Positions 1 through 8,947 of a stretch of 64,000 bases of DNA are shown in pieces. The notes under the pieces are model-generated. The model searched no databases, was not told the origin of the DNA, and saw only the letters and a list, made by a program, of their open reading frames with translations. Each line of letters opens with the position of its first letter. Position 1 is the first letter of the stretch. A program made the position numbers and the translations under genes. The stretch lies in the NCBI RefSeq assembly GCF_016019955.1, contig NZ_JAECRZ010000001.1:248001-312000 (forward strand), in the 5' to 3' direction. This stretch comes from Thiosulfatihalobacter marinus. Its GTDB lineage: Bacteria; Pseudomonadota; Alphaproteobacteria; Rhodobacterales; Rhodobacteraceae.

Positions 1-114
1 TTCAACTATTTCACCGCCAGGGACGTGGTGCGCCATCCGCTGGTGGCGGCGATCATCGAAGCCTATGACGCGGATGCCCAACGCGCCATGGCCGACAGGT
101 CCAAGGGCGCCTGA
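1..114 (+). CDS. phoH: PhoH-like ATPase, C-terminal end only
   Basis: The window opens inside a plus-strand frame that ends with TGA at 112-114. The last 37 residues contain the stretch ARDVVRHPLVAAIIEAYD, which resembles the usual C-terminal end of PhoH-family ATPases, where a DVVRHPLV-type motif is followed by a short helix. In alphaproteobacteria phoH is normally followed by ybeY, a corC-type gene and lnt, all of which appear downstream here. The identification relies on this short tail plus gene order, since the ATPase core lies outside the window. Start and promoter are not visible. Confidence 0.7.
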   Translation, partial: FNYFTARDVVRHPLVAAIIEAYDADAQRAMADRSKGA

Positions 115-146
115 GCCTTCTTTTGGCCCCAAATATCCCGGGGGGG

Positions 147-175
147 GCCTTGAAAATCCACAAGATTTTCAAGGC
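147..175. terminator. Stem-loop between convergent phoH and piuC
   Basis: A perfect 12-bp inverted repeat (147-158 with 164-175) encloses a 5-base loop, between the stop of phoH and the stop of the convergent piuC gene. It is flanked by runs of G and C rather than a T tract, so it may be a bidirectional but not a classical intrinsic terminator. Confidence 0.5.
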
Positions 176-201
176 GGGGGGCTGGCCCCCCGCCACTACG
201 C

Positions 202-846
202 TCAACCGGCCCACATGCGGATCAGGTTGGAACGGGACTTTGACAACAACCGGCGCGGGTCCGGATCTTCTGTTGCATCGATCGCGCGCCACAGATCGAA
301 CAGGATCTCGCGCCGGGCCGGATCGCGCACCCAGCTTTGGAACCAGCCGATCACCACCAGCCGCTCGCCGCGCGTGACCGGGTTGACCCGGTGCAGCGTG
401 GTGGACGGATAGACGATCGCCTCGCCTTGCGGCAGCTTGAAGGGCCGATCCTCGATCCGGTCGCCGATCACCAGTTCGCCACCCGCATAGCTGCCCGGGT
501 CGGACAGGAAAAGGGTAAACGACACATCGGCCCGCGCCCCCGCGATCAGCGCATTGTCGACATGATCGCCGTATTGCCCGCCCCCCGCCGTTCGGCTGAC
601 GATCAGGCGGGCCGCGACGCGCGGATAGGCCACGGCCCGGAAACCGGGATGAGCCAGGAGCGTGGCTTGCACCTTGTCCAGCACGGCGCGGGTCCGGGCG
701 CTGTCGGCGGCCTGTTCGTTGTCCTTGACGGTCCGCGCGACGGTGCCCGCGGTGCGGCTGCCATCCTCGAACGGCAGATCGGCAGCGGCGGCGGACAGGA
801 CCGCCACCTCTGCCTGACTCAGCAGGTCACTGAGGACGATAGGCAT
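202..846 (-). CDS. piuC: PiuC/YbiX-type Fe(II)/2-oxoglutarate-dependent hydroxylase
   Basis: A 214-residue protein of the PKHD-type hydroxylase family. The iron ligands are visible as HVD in GDHVDNAL and a second His in TTLHRVNPV. The Arg of TRGERLVVIGW is the expected 2-oxoglutarate contact, and the C-terminal FQSWVRDPARREILFDL is typical of YbiX/PiuC. The family is generally linked to iron or siderophore uptake, but its exact substrate is not established. The ATG at 844-846 overlaps the TGA of the upstream secreted-protein gene (TGATG), so the two are probably translationally coupled. A GTG one codon upstream is a less likely start. Confidence 0.85.
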   Translation of the reverse strand: MPIVLSDLLSQAEVAVLSAAAADLPFEDGSRTAGTVARTVKDNEQAADSARTRAVLDKVQATLLAHPGFRAVAYPRVAARLIVSRTAGGGQYGDHVDNALIAGARADVSFTLFLSDPGSYAGGELVIGDRIEDRPFKLPQGEAIVYPSTTLHRVNPVTRGERLVVIGWFQSWVRDPARREILFDLWRAIDATEDPDPRRLLSKSRSNLIRMWAG

Positions 847-1664
847 CACACCCCCTGCCGCAGGGCGATGATCTCGATCCAGCCGGTGGCCACCGACAGT
901 TGCGAGGCGTCTGTGGCAGCCGTGTCGGAGGCAAGGCCGGGATAAAGCGCCTCCAGCCCGTCAAGCTGCTCCAGCACGTCGCGCCCGGCCTGTTCCCCGG
1001 CATCGGCCAGCGCCTGTGCGCGGGCGCGGGCAACGTTGTAAAAGCCCCAGCTGTCGCGGTATTCGATGGCGATGTCGACCGCTCCGTCCCCGGCAACACC
1101 TCCCGCGTAATCCGCCGCTGCCAGCGCCACCATGTCCTTGATGGACATGAGCCGGTCCCGCAGGCTTGCCCCCGGGGCGGCGGCGTTCCGGGCCAGCGCG
1201 GTCAACAATGCCTCGAACGCGGCACGCAGCTCGGCATCCTCGGCCCCGTCGCGCACGGCGGCGACAAAGGCGGCATCCTCGGCCCGAAAGCCGGGGGCAT
1301 CATAGCCGGCCAGCGCCGCTTCGATGTCTTCGTAGAACGCGTGATGGCTTTCTTCCATATGGGCGCGGGCGAGATCTCTTTCGCCGTCCAGGTACAGCTG
1401 GGCAATGATGCGGTAGGTGCCTTCGAAATAGCCCAGCTGCGTCAGGAACGCGGACGGGCCTTCGGACAGTTCGACGCCGGCCTCGCCGGATTCACCGGCC
1501 TCTCCGCCCTCGCTGGCATGGGCCGCGCTGCCGGGCAGGGTGCTGGCGACGCTGACGGCGCCGACAACAACGGGATGAGCCGCGGCCAGGGCGGTTGCGG
1601 CCACGGTGCCGGCCAGGGTCCATCGGCGGGGGGTGACGTTACGGAGGGTTTTGGGTGAGGTCAT
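846..1664 (-). CDS. Secreted alpha-helical protein of unknown function
   Basis: A 272-residue protein with a long N-terminal export signal: basic residues including an RR pair (PRRWTLAG, possibly but not certainly Tat) and a hydrophobic Ala/Val-rich segment ending near residue 50. A short Gly/Glu-rich linker follows, then a mostly helical domain. A segment HMEESHHAFYEDIEAAL with clustered His and Glu could bind metal, an inference supported only by linkage to piuC downstream. I do not recognise a named family. It is the first gene of the two-gene minus-strand unit. Confidence 0.7.
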   Translation of the reverse strand: MTSPKTLRNVTPRRWTLAGTVAATALAAAHPVVVGAVSVASTLPGSAAHASEGGEAGESGEAGVELSEGPSAFLTQLGYFEGTYRIIAQLYLDGERDLARAHMEESHHAFYEDIEAALAGYDAPGFRAEDAAFVAAVRDGAEDAELRAAFEALLTALARNAAAPGASLRDRLMSIKDMVALAAADYAGGVAGDGAVDIAIEYRDSWGFYNVARARAQALADAGEQAGRDVLEQLDGLEALYPGLASDTAATDASQLSVATGWIEIIALRQGV

Positions 1665-1698
1665 TGGATGATTCCTTCAATAACTGAGTATTTTTGTA

Positions 1699-1727
1699 GG
1701 AATAAAATCGAGTTCCTGGGCTGTCAA
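1699..1727 (-). promoter_or_regulatory. Promoter for the secreted protein-piuC unit
   Basis: On the minus strand a perfect -35 TTGACA (1722-1727) is followed after 17 bases by TATTCC (1699-1704), about 35 bases upstream of the ATG at 1664. The region just downstream is AT-rich against a GC-rich background. No recognised Irr, Fur/Mur or RirA box was seen. Confidence 0.55.
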
Positions 1728-1773
1728 CGGGTTTTGCCCTGTCGCCGGGGATTTTCCCGCGCTAAAGAAGGGC

Positions 1774-2274
1774 ATGACCATGGATATCGTGTTGGAAGAT
1801 GAACGGTGGGCGGCGCTGGATCTGGCGGCGCTGGCGCAACAGGCCGAAGCCGGTGTCTGCGCCGCTTTCGGCCTGTCCCCCGAGGGGTTCGAGATTGCGC
1901 TTCTGGCCTGTGACGACGCGCGGATCGCGGCGCTGAACGGGGATTTTCGCGACAAGCCCCAGCCGACGAATGTATTGAGCTGGCCCAGCGACGCGCGCGG
2001 GGCCGCACTCGACGGAGAGAGACCCACGCCACCCGAACCGGGGGTGCCGGAGATGCCCCGCGAGCTGGGCGATATCGCGATTGCCTTTGAGACCTGCCTG
2101 CGGGAGGCCGAATCGGCGGGCAAGCCCGTGGCCAGCCACGTGACCCATCTTCTGGTGCACGGGCTTTTGCACCTGCTGGGCTATGATCACGTTCGTGACA
2201 AAGATGCCACTTTGATGGAGGCGCTTGAAACGGACATACTTGGCAAGATGGGGATCGCGGACCCATATAGGTAG
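1774..2274 (+). CDS. ybeY: Endoribonuclease YbeY, rRNA maturation factor
   Basis: A 166-residue protein with the UPF0054 zinc signature H-x3-H-x5-H in HGLLHLLGYDH. The family is a single-strand endoribonuclease acting in 16S rRNA 3' end maturation and late 30S quality control. The start at 1774 has an AAGAAGGG ribosome binding site just upstream; a second ATG two codons later is possible. It is followed within about 30 bases by the corC-type gene, so ybeY, corC and lnt are likely one operon. Its usual upstream partner phoH is separated from it here by two minus-strand genes. Confidence 0.95.
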   Translation: MTMDIVLEDERWAALDLAALAQQAEAGVCAAFGLSPEGFEIALLACDDARIAALNGDFRDKPQPTNVLSWPSDARGAALDGERPTPPEPGVPEMPRELGDIAIAFETCLREAESAGKPVASHVTHLLVHGLLHLLGYDHVRDKDATLMEALETDILGKMGIADPYR

Positions 2275-2306
2275 AAATGGGGCATGTTCCCCGATGGAAA
2301 GGACCA

Positions 2307-3194
2307 ATGGGCGACAGTACCGACGGGTCTTCTGAGGCGGCGCAGCGCGCGCAGCCGGAAGGCCGGATATCTCGCAAGGGCGGATTTTTTCACCGCCTTT
2401 TTTCTTCTTCCAACGCCGAGAGCGACACTGTGCCGGGGCAGGCGGAGACGCCGGTCGTGCCGGCACCGCAGACCCATGGCATGATCAACCTGCGCCGGAT
2501 GCGGGTTGAGGATGTGGCGATTCCCAAGGCCGATATCGTGGCCGTGCCGACGACGATCACCAAGGACGAACTGGTGCGGCTGTTTCGCGAAAGCGGGCTG
2601 ACCCGGCTGCCGGTGTACGAGGGCACGCTGGATACGCCTATCGGGTTCGTTCACCTCAAGGATTTCGCGCTGAGCCACGGATTCAACGGATCCGGGGGCG
2701 CGTTTGCCATCAAGAAAGAACTTCGCCCGCTGTTGTTCGTGCCGCCATCGATGTCGATCGGCGTGTTGCTGACGCGGATGCAGACCGAGCGCCGCCACAT
2801 GGCGCTGGTGATCGACGAATATGGCGGGGTGGACGGGCTGGTGACGATCGAGGATCTGATCGAGCAGGTGATCGGCGAGATCGCGGACGAGCATGACGCC
2901 GACGAGGCCGAGTTGTGGACCGAGGAAAAGCCCGGCACTTATCTGGCGCTGGCCAAGACTCCGCTTGAGGAATTCGAGGCCGCGATTGGCCGGTCGCTGA
3001 CCCATTACGACGAGGTCGATGTCGAGGAAGTGGAAACACTGGGCGGGCTGGTGTTCATGCTGTGCGGCCATGTGCCCGCGCGCGGCGAAGTCGTGGAACT
3101 GCCGGACGGTGTGGAATTCGAGGTGGTGGACGCCGATCCGCGCCGGATCAAGCGGTTGCGGGTGATCTTGTCGGGGAGCAATGGAAATGACTGA
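2307..3194 (+). CDS. CorC/HlyC-type CBS-domain protein
   Basis: A 295-residue soluble protein with tandem CBS domains (about residues 55-190, including LPVYEGTLDTPIGFVHLKD and the LVIDEYGGVDGLVTIEDL signature) and a C-terminal CorC_HlyC domain ending EVVDADPRRIKRLRV. The membrane DUF21 domain of larger paralogues is absent, as in E. coli CorC. The family is linked to Mg/Co efflux or membrane homeostasis, without a defined reaction. The start at 2307 is preferred over an ATG at 2277 because GGAAAGGA lies directly upstream. It overlaps lnt. Confidence 0.9.
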   Translation: MGDSTDGSSEAAQRAQPEGRISRKGGFFHRLFSSSNAESDTVPGQAETPVVPAPQTHGMINLRRMRVEDVAIPKADIVAVPTTITKDELVRLFRESGLTRLPVYEGTLDTPIGFVHLKDFALSHGFNGSGGAFAIKKELRPLLFVPPSMSIGVLLTRMQTERRHMALVIDEYGGVDGLVTIEDLIEQVIGEIADEHDADEAELWTEEKPGTYLALAKTPLEEFEAAIGRSLTHYDEVDVEEVETLGGLVFMLCGHVPARGEVVELPDGVEFEVVDADPRRIKRLRVILSGSNGND

Positions 3195-4704
3195 AACGGT
3201 ATCGGGGCGCCGGGCGGCGGCTTCGCGCTGGCGTGGGATGGCCGGTCCATTGGCTGTTCCGCTGGCCGCCGGGGCGCTGGCGGGGCTGGGGCATCCGCCT
3301 TTCGATCTGTGGTTCCTGACGCCGCTGGGGCTGGCGGTCGGGATCTGGTTCCTGGGGCGGTGCGCCACGCCGGGGGCCGGCTTTCGCGCCGGGCTGGCGC
3401 TGGGCGCCGGGTATTTCGCGGTTGCGCTGCACTGGATCGTCGAGCCGTTTCTGGTGGATGCGCCGCGCTATGGCTGGATGGCGCCGTTTGCGCTGGTTCT
3501 GATGGCGCTGGGCATGGCGCTGTTCTGGGCGGTGGCGTTCTGGGGCGTGCGGCGGATGGGGCGGGCGACCTGGCCGGTTGTGCCGCTGCTGGCGCTGGGC
3601 GAGCTGACGCGCGCCTACCTGTTTGGCGGGTTCCCCTGGGCGATGCCGTCTTATGTGTTTGTCAACGGGCTGACCGGGCAGGTAGCGGCGTGGATCGGGC
3701 CGCACGGGGTGAATGTGATTATGTTTGCGCTGGCGCTGGCCGGGGCGCTGGCGCTGGGCGGACAGGGCCGGGCGCGATGGCCGGGCGGCGTGGTGCTGGC
3801 GGCGGGGATCGCGATATCCGCCCTGCCGGTGCCCGAGGCACCGCTGGCCGGGCCGGAGGCGCAGGTGGTGCGGCTGATCCAGCCGAACGCCCCGCAGGAT
3901 CAGAAATGGGATCCGGCCTATATGCGGATGTTCTTTGAGCGTTCGGTGGCGTTCACCGGGATGGGCGCGCAGCGCCCGGACCTGATCGTGTGGCCGGAAA
4001 CCTCGGTGCCGATCCTGCTGAACCGGGCGGACACGACACTGGCCGTCATCGCCGAGGCGGCGGCGGGCGCGCAGGTGGTCCTGGGCATCAACCGGCTGGA
4101 CGGCGAGCGGGCCTATAACTCGGCCATACGGATGGACGGGCAGGGCGTGGTGACGGATATCTATGACAAGCACCATCTTGTGCCCTTTGGCGAATATATT
4201 CCGCTGGGAGATCTGCTGGGCCGGTTCGGGCTGAGCGGGCTGGCCAGCCGCGATGGCAACGGGTTTTCCGCCGGGCCGGGGCCGCGACTGATGGATCTGG
4301 GGCCGGTTGGCCGGGCGCTGCCGCTGATCTGCTATGAGGCGGTGTTTCCGCAGGATGTGAACGGCGCGCCGGAACGTCCCGATCTGTTGTTGCAGATCAC
4401 CAATGACGCCTGGTTCGGCAATTTTTCGGGCCCTTATCAGCACCTGGCGCAGGCGCGGATGCGGGCCATCGAACAGGGGCTGCCGATGTTGCGCGCGGCC
4501 AATACCGGCGTGTCGGCGGCGATTGACGCGCGCGGGCGCGTGGTGGCCAGCCTGCCGCTGAACGAGGACGGGTTCCTGGACGTGGCCCTGCCGCCAAAGC
4601 TGGCCCCCACGTTGTATCCGCGCACCGGCGATTGGCCGCTGGCGGTGTTGCTGGCAATCCTTACCGCGGTCTTGGCGGTGCGCGCGCGGCGGGAAAGCAA
4701 TTGA
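3187..4704 (+). CDS. lnt: Apolipoprotein N-acyltransferase
   Basis: A 505-residue inner membrane enzyme that transfers the third acyl chain to the N-terminal Cys of lipoproteins. The N-terminal half has several membrane segments. The C-terminal half is a nitrilase domain with the catalytic triad visible as Glu271 (VWPETSVP), Lys328 (YDKHHLVPFGEY) and Cys382 (LICYEAVFP). The ATG at 3187 is preferred to one at 3181 because the GGGGAG ribosome binding site would otherwise be only two bases from the start. It overlaps the corC end by 8 bases, implying coupling. Length is normal for the family. Confidence 0.95.
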   Translation: MTETVSGRRAAASRWRGMAGPLAVPLAAGALAGLGHPPFDLWFLTPLGLAVGIWFLGRCATPGAGFRAGLALGAGYFAVALHWIVEPFLVDAPRYGWMAPFALVLMALGMALFWAVAFWGVRRMGRATWPVVPLLALGELTRAYLFGGFPWAMPSYVFVNGLTGQVAAWIGPHGVNVIMFALALAGALALGGQGRARWPGGVVLAAGIAISALPVPEAPLAGPEAQVVRLIQPNAPQDQKWDPAYMRMFFERSVAFTGMGAQRPDLIVWPETSVPILLNRADTTLAVIAEAAAGAQVVLGINRLDGERAYNSAIRMDGQGVVTDIYDKHHLVPFGEYIPLGDLLGRFGLSGLASRDGNGFSAGPGPRLMDLGPVGRALPLICYEAVFPQDVNGAPERPDLLLQITNDAWFGNFSGPYQHLAQARMRAIEQGLPMLRAANTGVSAAIDARGRVVASLPLNEDGFLDVALPPKLAPTLYPRTGDWPLAVLLAILTAVLAVRARRESN

Positions 4705-4729
4705 CCCGCCCGCATGCGGGGCGTATGGC
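4701..4729 (+). promoter_or_regulatory. Promoter upstream of the metK riboswitch
   Basis: TTGACC (4701-4706, containing the lnt stop codon) is separated by 17 bases from TATGGC (4724-4729). Transcription starting around 4736 would place the whole riboswitch at the 5' end of the transcript. Confidence 0.5.
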
Positions 4730-4742
4730 GCATTGGAAATCT

Positions 4743-4790
4743 GTCGTCACAACGGCTTCCTGGCGTGGCGATACAAACCCCAATGGAGCA
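4743..4790 (+). promoter_or_regulatory. SAM/SAH riboswitch controlling metK
   Basis: A roughly 48-base element that fits the SAM/SAH riboswitch class known from Rhodobacterales metK leaders. The P1 stem TCGTCAC (4744-4750) pairs with GTGGCGA (4765-4771) with one G-U wobble. Its loop carries the characteristic ACGGCTTCCTGGC. A short linker is followed by TGGAGCA just before the start codon, and the GGAG there (4785-4788) can pair with TTCC of the loop to form the pseudoknot. This would hide the metK ribosome binding site when ligand is bound, so translational repression of SAM synthetase by its own product is expected. Fold and class are inferred from sequence only. Confidence 0.9.
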
Positions 4791-4794
4791 TTTC

Positions 4795-5976
4795 ATGGCC
4801 AGACAGAACTATATCTTTACCTCTGAAAGCGTTTCAGAGGGGCATCCCGACAAGGTGTGCGACCGGATTTCCGACGCGGTGTTGGACGCGTTCCTGTCCG
4901 AAGAGCCCGAGGCGCGGGTGGCATGTGAGACCTTTGCCACCACCAACCGTGTGGTGATTGGCGGCGAAGTGGGGCTGTCGGACAAGGCCAAGCTGACCGA
5001 ATACATGGGCCGGATCGACGAGATTGCGCGCGACTGCATCAAGGATATCGGCTACGAGCAGGAAAAGTTTCACCACGAGACCGTGGAAGTGACCAACCTG
5101 TTGCACGAACAATCCGCCCATATTGCCCAGGGCGTGAACGCTGCCGACAACAAGGACGAAGGCGCGGGCGATCAGGGCATCATGTTCGGTTTCGCCACCA
5201 ACGAAACGGATGCGCTGATGCCGGCGCCGATCCAGTATTCCCATGCCATTCTGCGGCGTCTGGCCGAGGTGCGCAAATCCGGCGCCGAGCCGACGCTGGG
5301 CCCGGACGCGAAATCGCAGCTGTCGGTTGTTTATCGCGACGGCAAGCCGGTGGGGGTAAGTTCGATCGTGCTGTCGACACAGCACATGGACGAGACCATG
5401 ACCAGCGCCGATGTGCGCGCCGTGGTCGAGCCTTATATCCGCGAGACCCTGCCCGAGGGCTGGATCACCGATCAGACCGTGTGGCATGTGAACCCGACCG
5501 GCAAGTTCGTGATCGGTGGACCGGATGGCGATGCCGGGCTGACCGGCCGCAAGATCATCGTGGACACGTATGGCGGCGCCGCGCCGCATGGGGGCGGGGC
5601 GTTCTCGGGCAAGGATCCGACCAAGGTGGACCGCTCGGCGGCCTATGCCGCGCGCTATCTGGCCAAGAACGTGGTGGCGGCGGGCATGGCCGACAAATGC
5701 ACGATCCAGCTGAGCTATGCCATCGGTGTCAGCGAGCCGCTGTCGATCTATGCCGATACGCACGGGTCCGGCAATGTCGAGGATGCGGCGATCGAGAAGG
5801 CCGTGGGCGAGATCATGAACCTGACCCCGCGCGGCATTCGCCAGCATCTGCAACTGAACAAGCCGATCTACCAACGCACCGCGGCCTATGGCCATTTCGG
5901 GCGTCAGCCCAGCGAGGATGGCGGGTTCAGCTGGGAGCGCACCGATCTGGTGGAGGCGCTGAAGCGGGCGGTCTGA
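4795..5976 (+). CDS. metK: S-adenosylmethionine synthetase
   Basis: A 393-residue cytosolic enzyme making SAM from methionine and ATP. Family motifs are all present: [14 protein letters not shown] at the N-terminus, [10 protein letters not shown] in the middle and [19 protein letters not shown] near residue 270. The start at 4795 ([16 protein letters not shown]) follows the riboswitch-embedded GGAG by six bases. An in-frame ATG at 4714 would translate the riboswitch and is not credible. Regulation by the SAM/SAH element upstream is expected. Confidence 0.97.
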   Translation: MARQNYIFTSESVSEGHPDKVCDRISDAVLDAFLSEEPEARVACETFATTNRVVIGGEVGLSDKAKLTEYMGRIDEIARDCIKDIGYEQEKFHHETVEVTNLLHEQSAHIAQGVNAADNKDEGAGDQGIMFGFATNETDALMPAPIQYSHAILRRLAEVRKSGAEPTLGPDAKSQLSVVYRDGKPVGVSSIVLSTQHMDETMTSADVRAVVEPYIRETLPEGWITDQTVWHVNPTGKFVIGGPDGDAGLTGRKIIVDTYGGAAPHGGGAFSGKDPTKVDRSAAYAARYLAKNVVAAGMADKCTIQLSYAIGVSEPLSIYADTHGSGNVEDAAIEKAVGEIMNLTPRGIRQHLQLNKPIYQRTAAYGHFGRQPSEDGGFSWERTDLVEALKRAV

Positions 5977-6017
5977 CGGCAGGCGGTTGCAAAACCGCAA
6001 AGATGCAAAAACCTGAC

Positions 6018-6055
6018 AAGGCCAAGGCTTTTCCCTGACGGAAGGCTTTGGCCTT
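6018..6055 (+). terminator. Stem-loop terminator after metK
   Basis: A 16-17 bp imperfect inverted repeat (6018-6034 with 6040-6055, two G-U pairs and one bulge) lies about 40 bases after the metK stop. The following T tract is weak (CTTTG), so efficiency is uncertain. Confidence 0.55.
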
Positions 6056-6103
6056 TGCCGTGTCTTGTGCCACCTTTGCGCTGCGAACAGAGAGGATTTC
6101 CGC

Positions 6104-6964
6104 ATGCTGATCGACGTTGCTTTGCCGCTTTCGCTGGCCTTCATCATGTTTTCCCTTGGTTTCGGGCTGACATTTGCCGATTTCGGACGGGTTCTGACCA
6201 TGCCGCGCGCGGTGCTGGTGGGCATGGCGGGACAGGTGGTGCTGGTGCCGGTGGTGGCGTATCTGCTGGTGATATTCACCAGCCTGCCGCCGGCGCTGGC
6301 CTTTGGGGTGATGTTGCTGAGCTTTTGTCCGGGTGGGGTGACATCCAACATCCTGACCAAGCTGGCGGGGGGCACGGTGGCGCTGTCGATCACGCTGACG
6401 GCGGTGGTCAGCCTGTTGTCGGTGCTGACGGTGCCGGCGCTGGTGGGCTGGGCGGCGGGGGCGTTCCTGACCGGGGACGCGCCCGAGATCAACGTGGCCG
6501 CGATTGGTTTTTCGATGTTTGCCATCACGGCCGTTCCTGTGGTGATCGGCCTGCTGATCCGTTTTGTCGCCCCGGACTTCGCGGCGCGGCGCGAGCGGAT
6601 GGTTTCGGGTGTCGCGCTGGTGTTGTTCGTGGTGATCGTGTTGGCGGCGCTGATCACCAACTGGGACATGTTCATTGCCAATATCGCCCGTTTGGGGCCA
6701 CTTCTTGTGGCGCTGAACCTTGTGCTGCTGATCCTGGGGATCGTGATGGCGCGCGTCCTTGGGCTGGGCGGGGGTGACGGGCTGTGCATCTCGATCGAGA
6801 TGGGGGTGCAGAACGCCGCGCTGGGCATCACCGTGGCCGGGTTGGTGGCGCAGACCGGGGGTATTCCCGAATACGCGGTGCCGGCGGCGCTTTATGGGAT
6901 CACGATGTATATCGTGACGATTCCGGGCATGTTCGTGTTGCGGATGTTGTTTGGCAAAGCTTGA
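6104..6964 (+). CDS. Bile acid:sodium symporter (BASS) family transporter
   Basis: A 286-residue, very hydrophobic protein with about nine predicted membrane segments. The N-terminal LSLAFIMFSLGFGLTF and the internal LLSFCPGGVTSNILTKLAGG match the conserved regions of BASS/SBF family Na-coupled carriers. Later VQNAALGITVAGL fits the second crossover motif. Bacterial members carry organic acids such as pyruvate or pantoate; the substrate here cannot be read from sequence. The start at 6104 follows an AGAGAGGA ribosome binding site. It stands alone between the metK terminator and trmB. Confidence 0.88.
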   Translation: MLIDVALPLSLAFIMFSLGFGLTFADFGRVLTMPRAVLVGMAGQVVLVPVVAYLLVIFTSLPPALAFGVMLLSFCPGGVTSNILTKLAGGTVALSITLTAVVSLLSVLTVPALVGWAAGAFLTGDAPEINVAAIGFSMFAITAVPVVIGLLIRFVAPDFAARRERMVSGVALVLFVVIVLAALITNWDMFIANIARLGPLLVALNLVLLILGIVMARVLGLGGGDGLCISIEMGVQNAALGITVAGLVAQTGGIPEYAVPAALYGITMYIVTIPGMFVLRMLFGKA

Positions 6965-7015
6965 CGGCGGGGGCCGCATTGGGCAAAGGCAGGCCCGCAA
7001 AGCAAAGTGAGAGCC

Positions 7016-7741
7016 ATGCCCGCCGATAACCACCCGGACAAACACCCCTCTGGCGCCCCGTGGCGCAATTTCTATGGCCGCTTCAAGGGCAAGGGCCTGC
7101 GCCCCAGCCAGGAGACCTATCTGAACGAGGACCTGGCCAGGCTGTCGCCCGGCAAGGTGGATTGGGAGACCAATCCCGAGCGCGCGCCGCTGGCGCTTGA
7201 CGCGCTGTTCGGGGGGCGGGACGTGTGGCTTGAGATCGGCTTTGGCGGGGGCGAGCACATGGTGCACCAGGCGGTGCAGAACCCGGATGTCGGCCTTATC
7301 GGCTGCGAGCCTTATATCAACGGCGTGGCGATGTTGCTTGGCAAGATCCGCGATGCCGGTGCCGGCAATCTGCGGGTGCATCCCGGTGACGTGCGCGACA
7401 TGTTCGACGTGCTGCCCACGGACAGCATCGCGCGCGCCTTTCTGCTGTATCCCGATCCCTGGCCCAAGAAACGCCACCACCGGCGCCGGTTTGTGACCCC
7501 TGAACATCTGGAGCCGCTGGCGCGGGTGCTCAGACCGGGGGCGATTTTCCGGGTGGCGACGGACATTCCCGATTATGTGCGTCAGACGCTGGAGCAAGTG
7601 CCCCGCCATGGATTCGAATGGCTGGCCGAGCGGCCCGCCGACTGGCGCACGCCCTGGGGCGACTGGATATCCACGCGCTATGAACAGAAGGCATTTCGCG
7701 AAGGGCGCACCCCGCATTACCTGACATTCAGAAAGACTTGA
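7016..7741 (+). CDS. trmB: tRNA (guanine-N7)-methyltransferase TrmB
   Basis: A 241-residue SAM-dependent enzyme that forms m7G46 in tRNA. The SAM-binding motif is EIGFGGGEH and the catalytic/tRNA-binding motif is DPWPKKRHHRRRF, both diagnostic of TrmB. The C-terminal WISTRYEQKAFREGRTPHYL is also typical. The ATG at 7016 is chosen over a GTG three codons upstream. It shares a neighbourhood with metK, which makes its methyl donor. Confidence 0.95.
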   Translation: MPADNHPDKHPSGAPWRNFYGRFKGKGLRPSQETYLNEDLARLSPGKVDWETNPERAPLALDALFGGRDVWLEIGFGGGEHMVHQAVQNPDVGLIGCEPYINGVAMLLGKIRDAGAGNLRVHPGDVRDMFDVLPTDSIARAFLLYPDPWPKKRHHRRRFVTPEHLEPLARVLRPGAIFRVATDIPDYVRQTLEQVPRHGFEWLAERPADWRTPWGDWISTRYEQKAFREGRTPHYLTFRKT

Positions 7742-7797
7742 AACCGCGCGTGTGATAACACTCATGAGGCGAGTATTTCAGATCAAAGGGGTGCCTC

Positions 7798-8862
7798 ATG
7801 CCCGATTACCGAATGACGAATTGCCATATCCATTTGTTCACGCTGGACCATGTGCCACAGAATTTCCCGGTGCCGATTGTCGGGTTTCTGCGCGGTCAGC
7901 CGGGGCTGATCAACGCCATTGCCTGGGTGTTGGAAAAAACCTTCTGGAAGGATCAGGGCGGGCAGGTGCGCCGTCTTGGCCGGATGGCGGCGGTGGGGCG
8001 CAAACCCACGCAGGAGGCGGTGTTGCGCAGCGTCCTGCATCAGTATTCGACGGGCACGCGGTTTGTGGTGTTGCCGATGGATATCGCGGCGGGGGGCTAT
8101 GACACGCCTGAAATATCGCTGGAACAGCAGCATTACGACTTGCATCGGCTGGCCAGCAAGCCGCAGTTCCGGGATTTGCTGGTGCCGTTTGCCAAGGTGC
8201 ACCCGGCGCGCGGGCAGGCGGCGTTTGACGAGTTTCGCAAATGTATCGAGGAGTACGGGTTCAGGGGGCTGAAACTGTATCCCAAGCTGGGCCATGCGCC
8301 CGACGACCGGCTGTTGATGGACAAGGTTTACCCCTATTGCGTGGACAACAACCTGCCGGTGATCACCCATTGTTCGCGCGGCGGGGTCTATGCCAGGGGC
8401 TGGGACAGCCGGCGCGGCGAGGAAATGGGCGCCCCGTTGCGCTATGTGCCGGTGCTGGAGGCGTTTCCCGAGCTGCGTATCAACCTGGCGCATTTCGGCG
8501 GCAGCCGGGAATGGGCGGATTACGTGGCCGGGATCGATCCGCTGGATCCGGCCGCGCGGCGGCGCAACTGGGTGACATGTATCCGTGACATGATCAATTC
8601 GGGCAAGTATCCGAACCTGTACACCGATATTTCCTATACGATGTTCGACTTCGAAGAGAACATGCCGTTTCTGGCGGTGTTCCTGGAAAAGGAGAGCCTG
8701 CGCAGGAAGGTGCTGTTCGGGTCGGATTACTACATGACCAAGCAAGAGGACCTGAGCGAGCGGGCGGTATCGATGCGGCTGCGCCACGCGCTTGGGGCGG
8801 ACGTGTTTCGCGAGATTTCCGAGGTCAATCCCACGCTGTGGCTGACCGGGGGGCATGGTTAG
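7798..8862 (+). CDS. Amidohydrolase (TIM-barrel metal-dependent hydrolase)
   Basis: A 354-residue member of the amidohydrolase_2-like superfamily. Metal ligand motifs run in order: NCHIHLFT (His10 and His12), [16 protein letters not shown] and the C-terminal LFGSDYY with the catalytic Asp. The fold is a TIM barrel with one or two divalent metals; relatives include decarboxylases and lactonases. There is no neighbour that fixes a pathway, so the substrate is unknown. The start has only a weak ribosome binding site (AAAGGGG about seven bases upstream). Confidence 0.85.
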   Translation: MPDYRMTNCHIHLFTLDHVPQNFPVPIVGFLRGQPGLINAIAWVLEKTFWKDQGGQVRRLGRMAAVGRKPTQEAVLRSVLHQYSTGTRFVVLPMDIAAGGYDTPEISLEQQHYDLHRLASKPQFRDLLVPFAKVHPARGQAAFDEFRKCIEEYGFRGLKLYPKLGHAPDDRLLMDKVYPYCVDNNLPVITHCSRGGVYARGWDSRRGEEMGAPLRYVPVLEAFPELRINLAHFGGSREWADYVAGIDPLDPAARRRNWVTCIRDMINSGKYPNLYTDISYTMFDFEENMPFLAVFLEKESLRRKVLFGSDYYMTKQEDLSERAVSMRLRHALGADVFREISEVNPTLWLTGGHG

Positions 8863-8947
8863 GGCCCTGCCGGGGCAAATCGCGCCATGGACGGATGGCT
8901 GTTGTTGCGCTAACAGCGAAAAAAACGACCCAATAGGAAGCGCATTC

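Noticed and set aside
4714-4794. Upstream in-frame start for metK at 4714
   Set aside because: It would translate the riboswitch and its ribosome binding site; the family N-terminus begins at 4795.
4834-6831. A 665-codon open frame on the minus strand opposite metK and the BASS gene
   Set aside because: It runs antisense to two well-supported genes, has low-complexity Arg/His/Pro-rich composition and no recognisable domain; long antisense frames are expected at this GC content.
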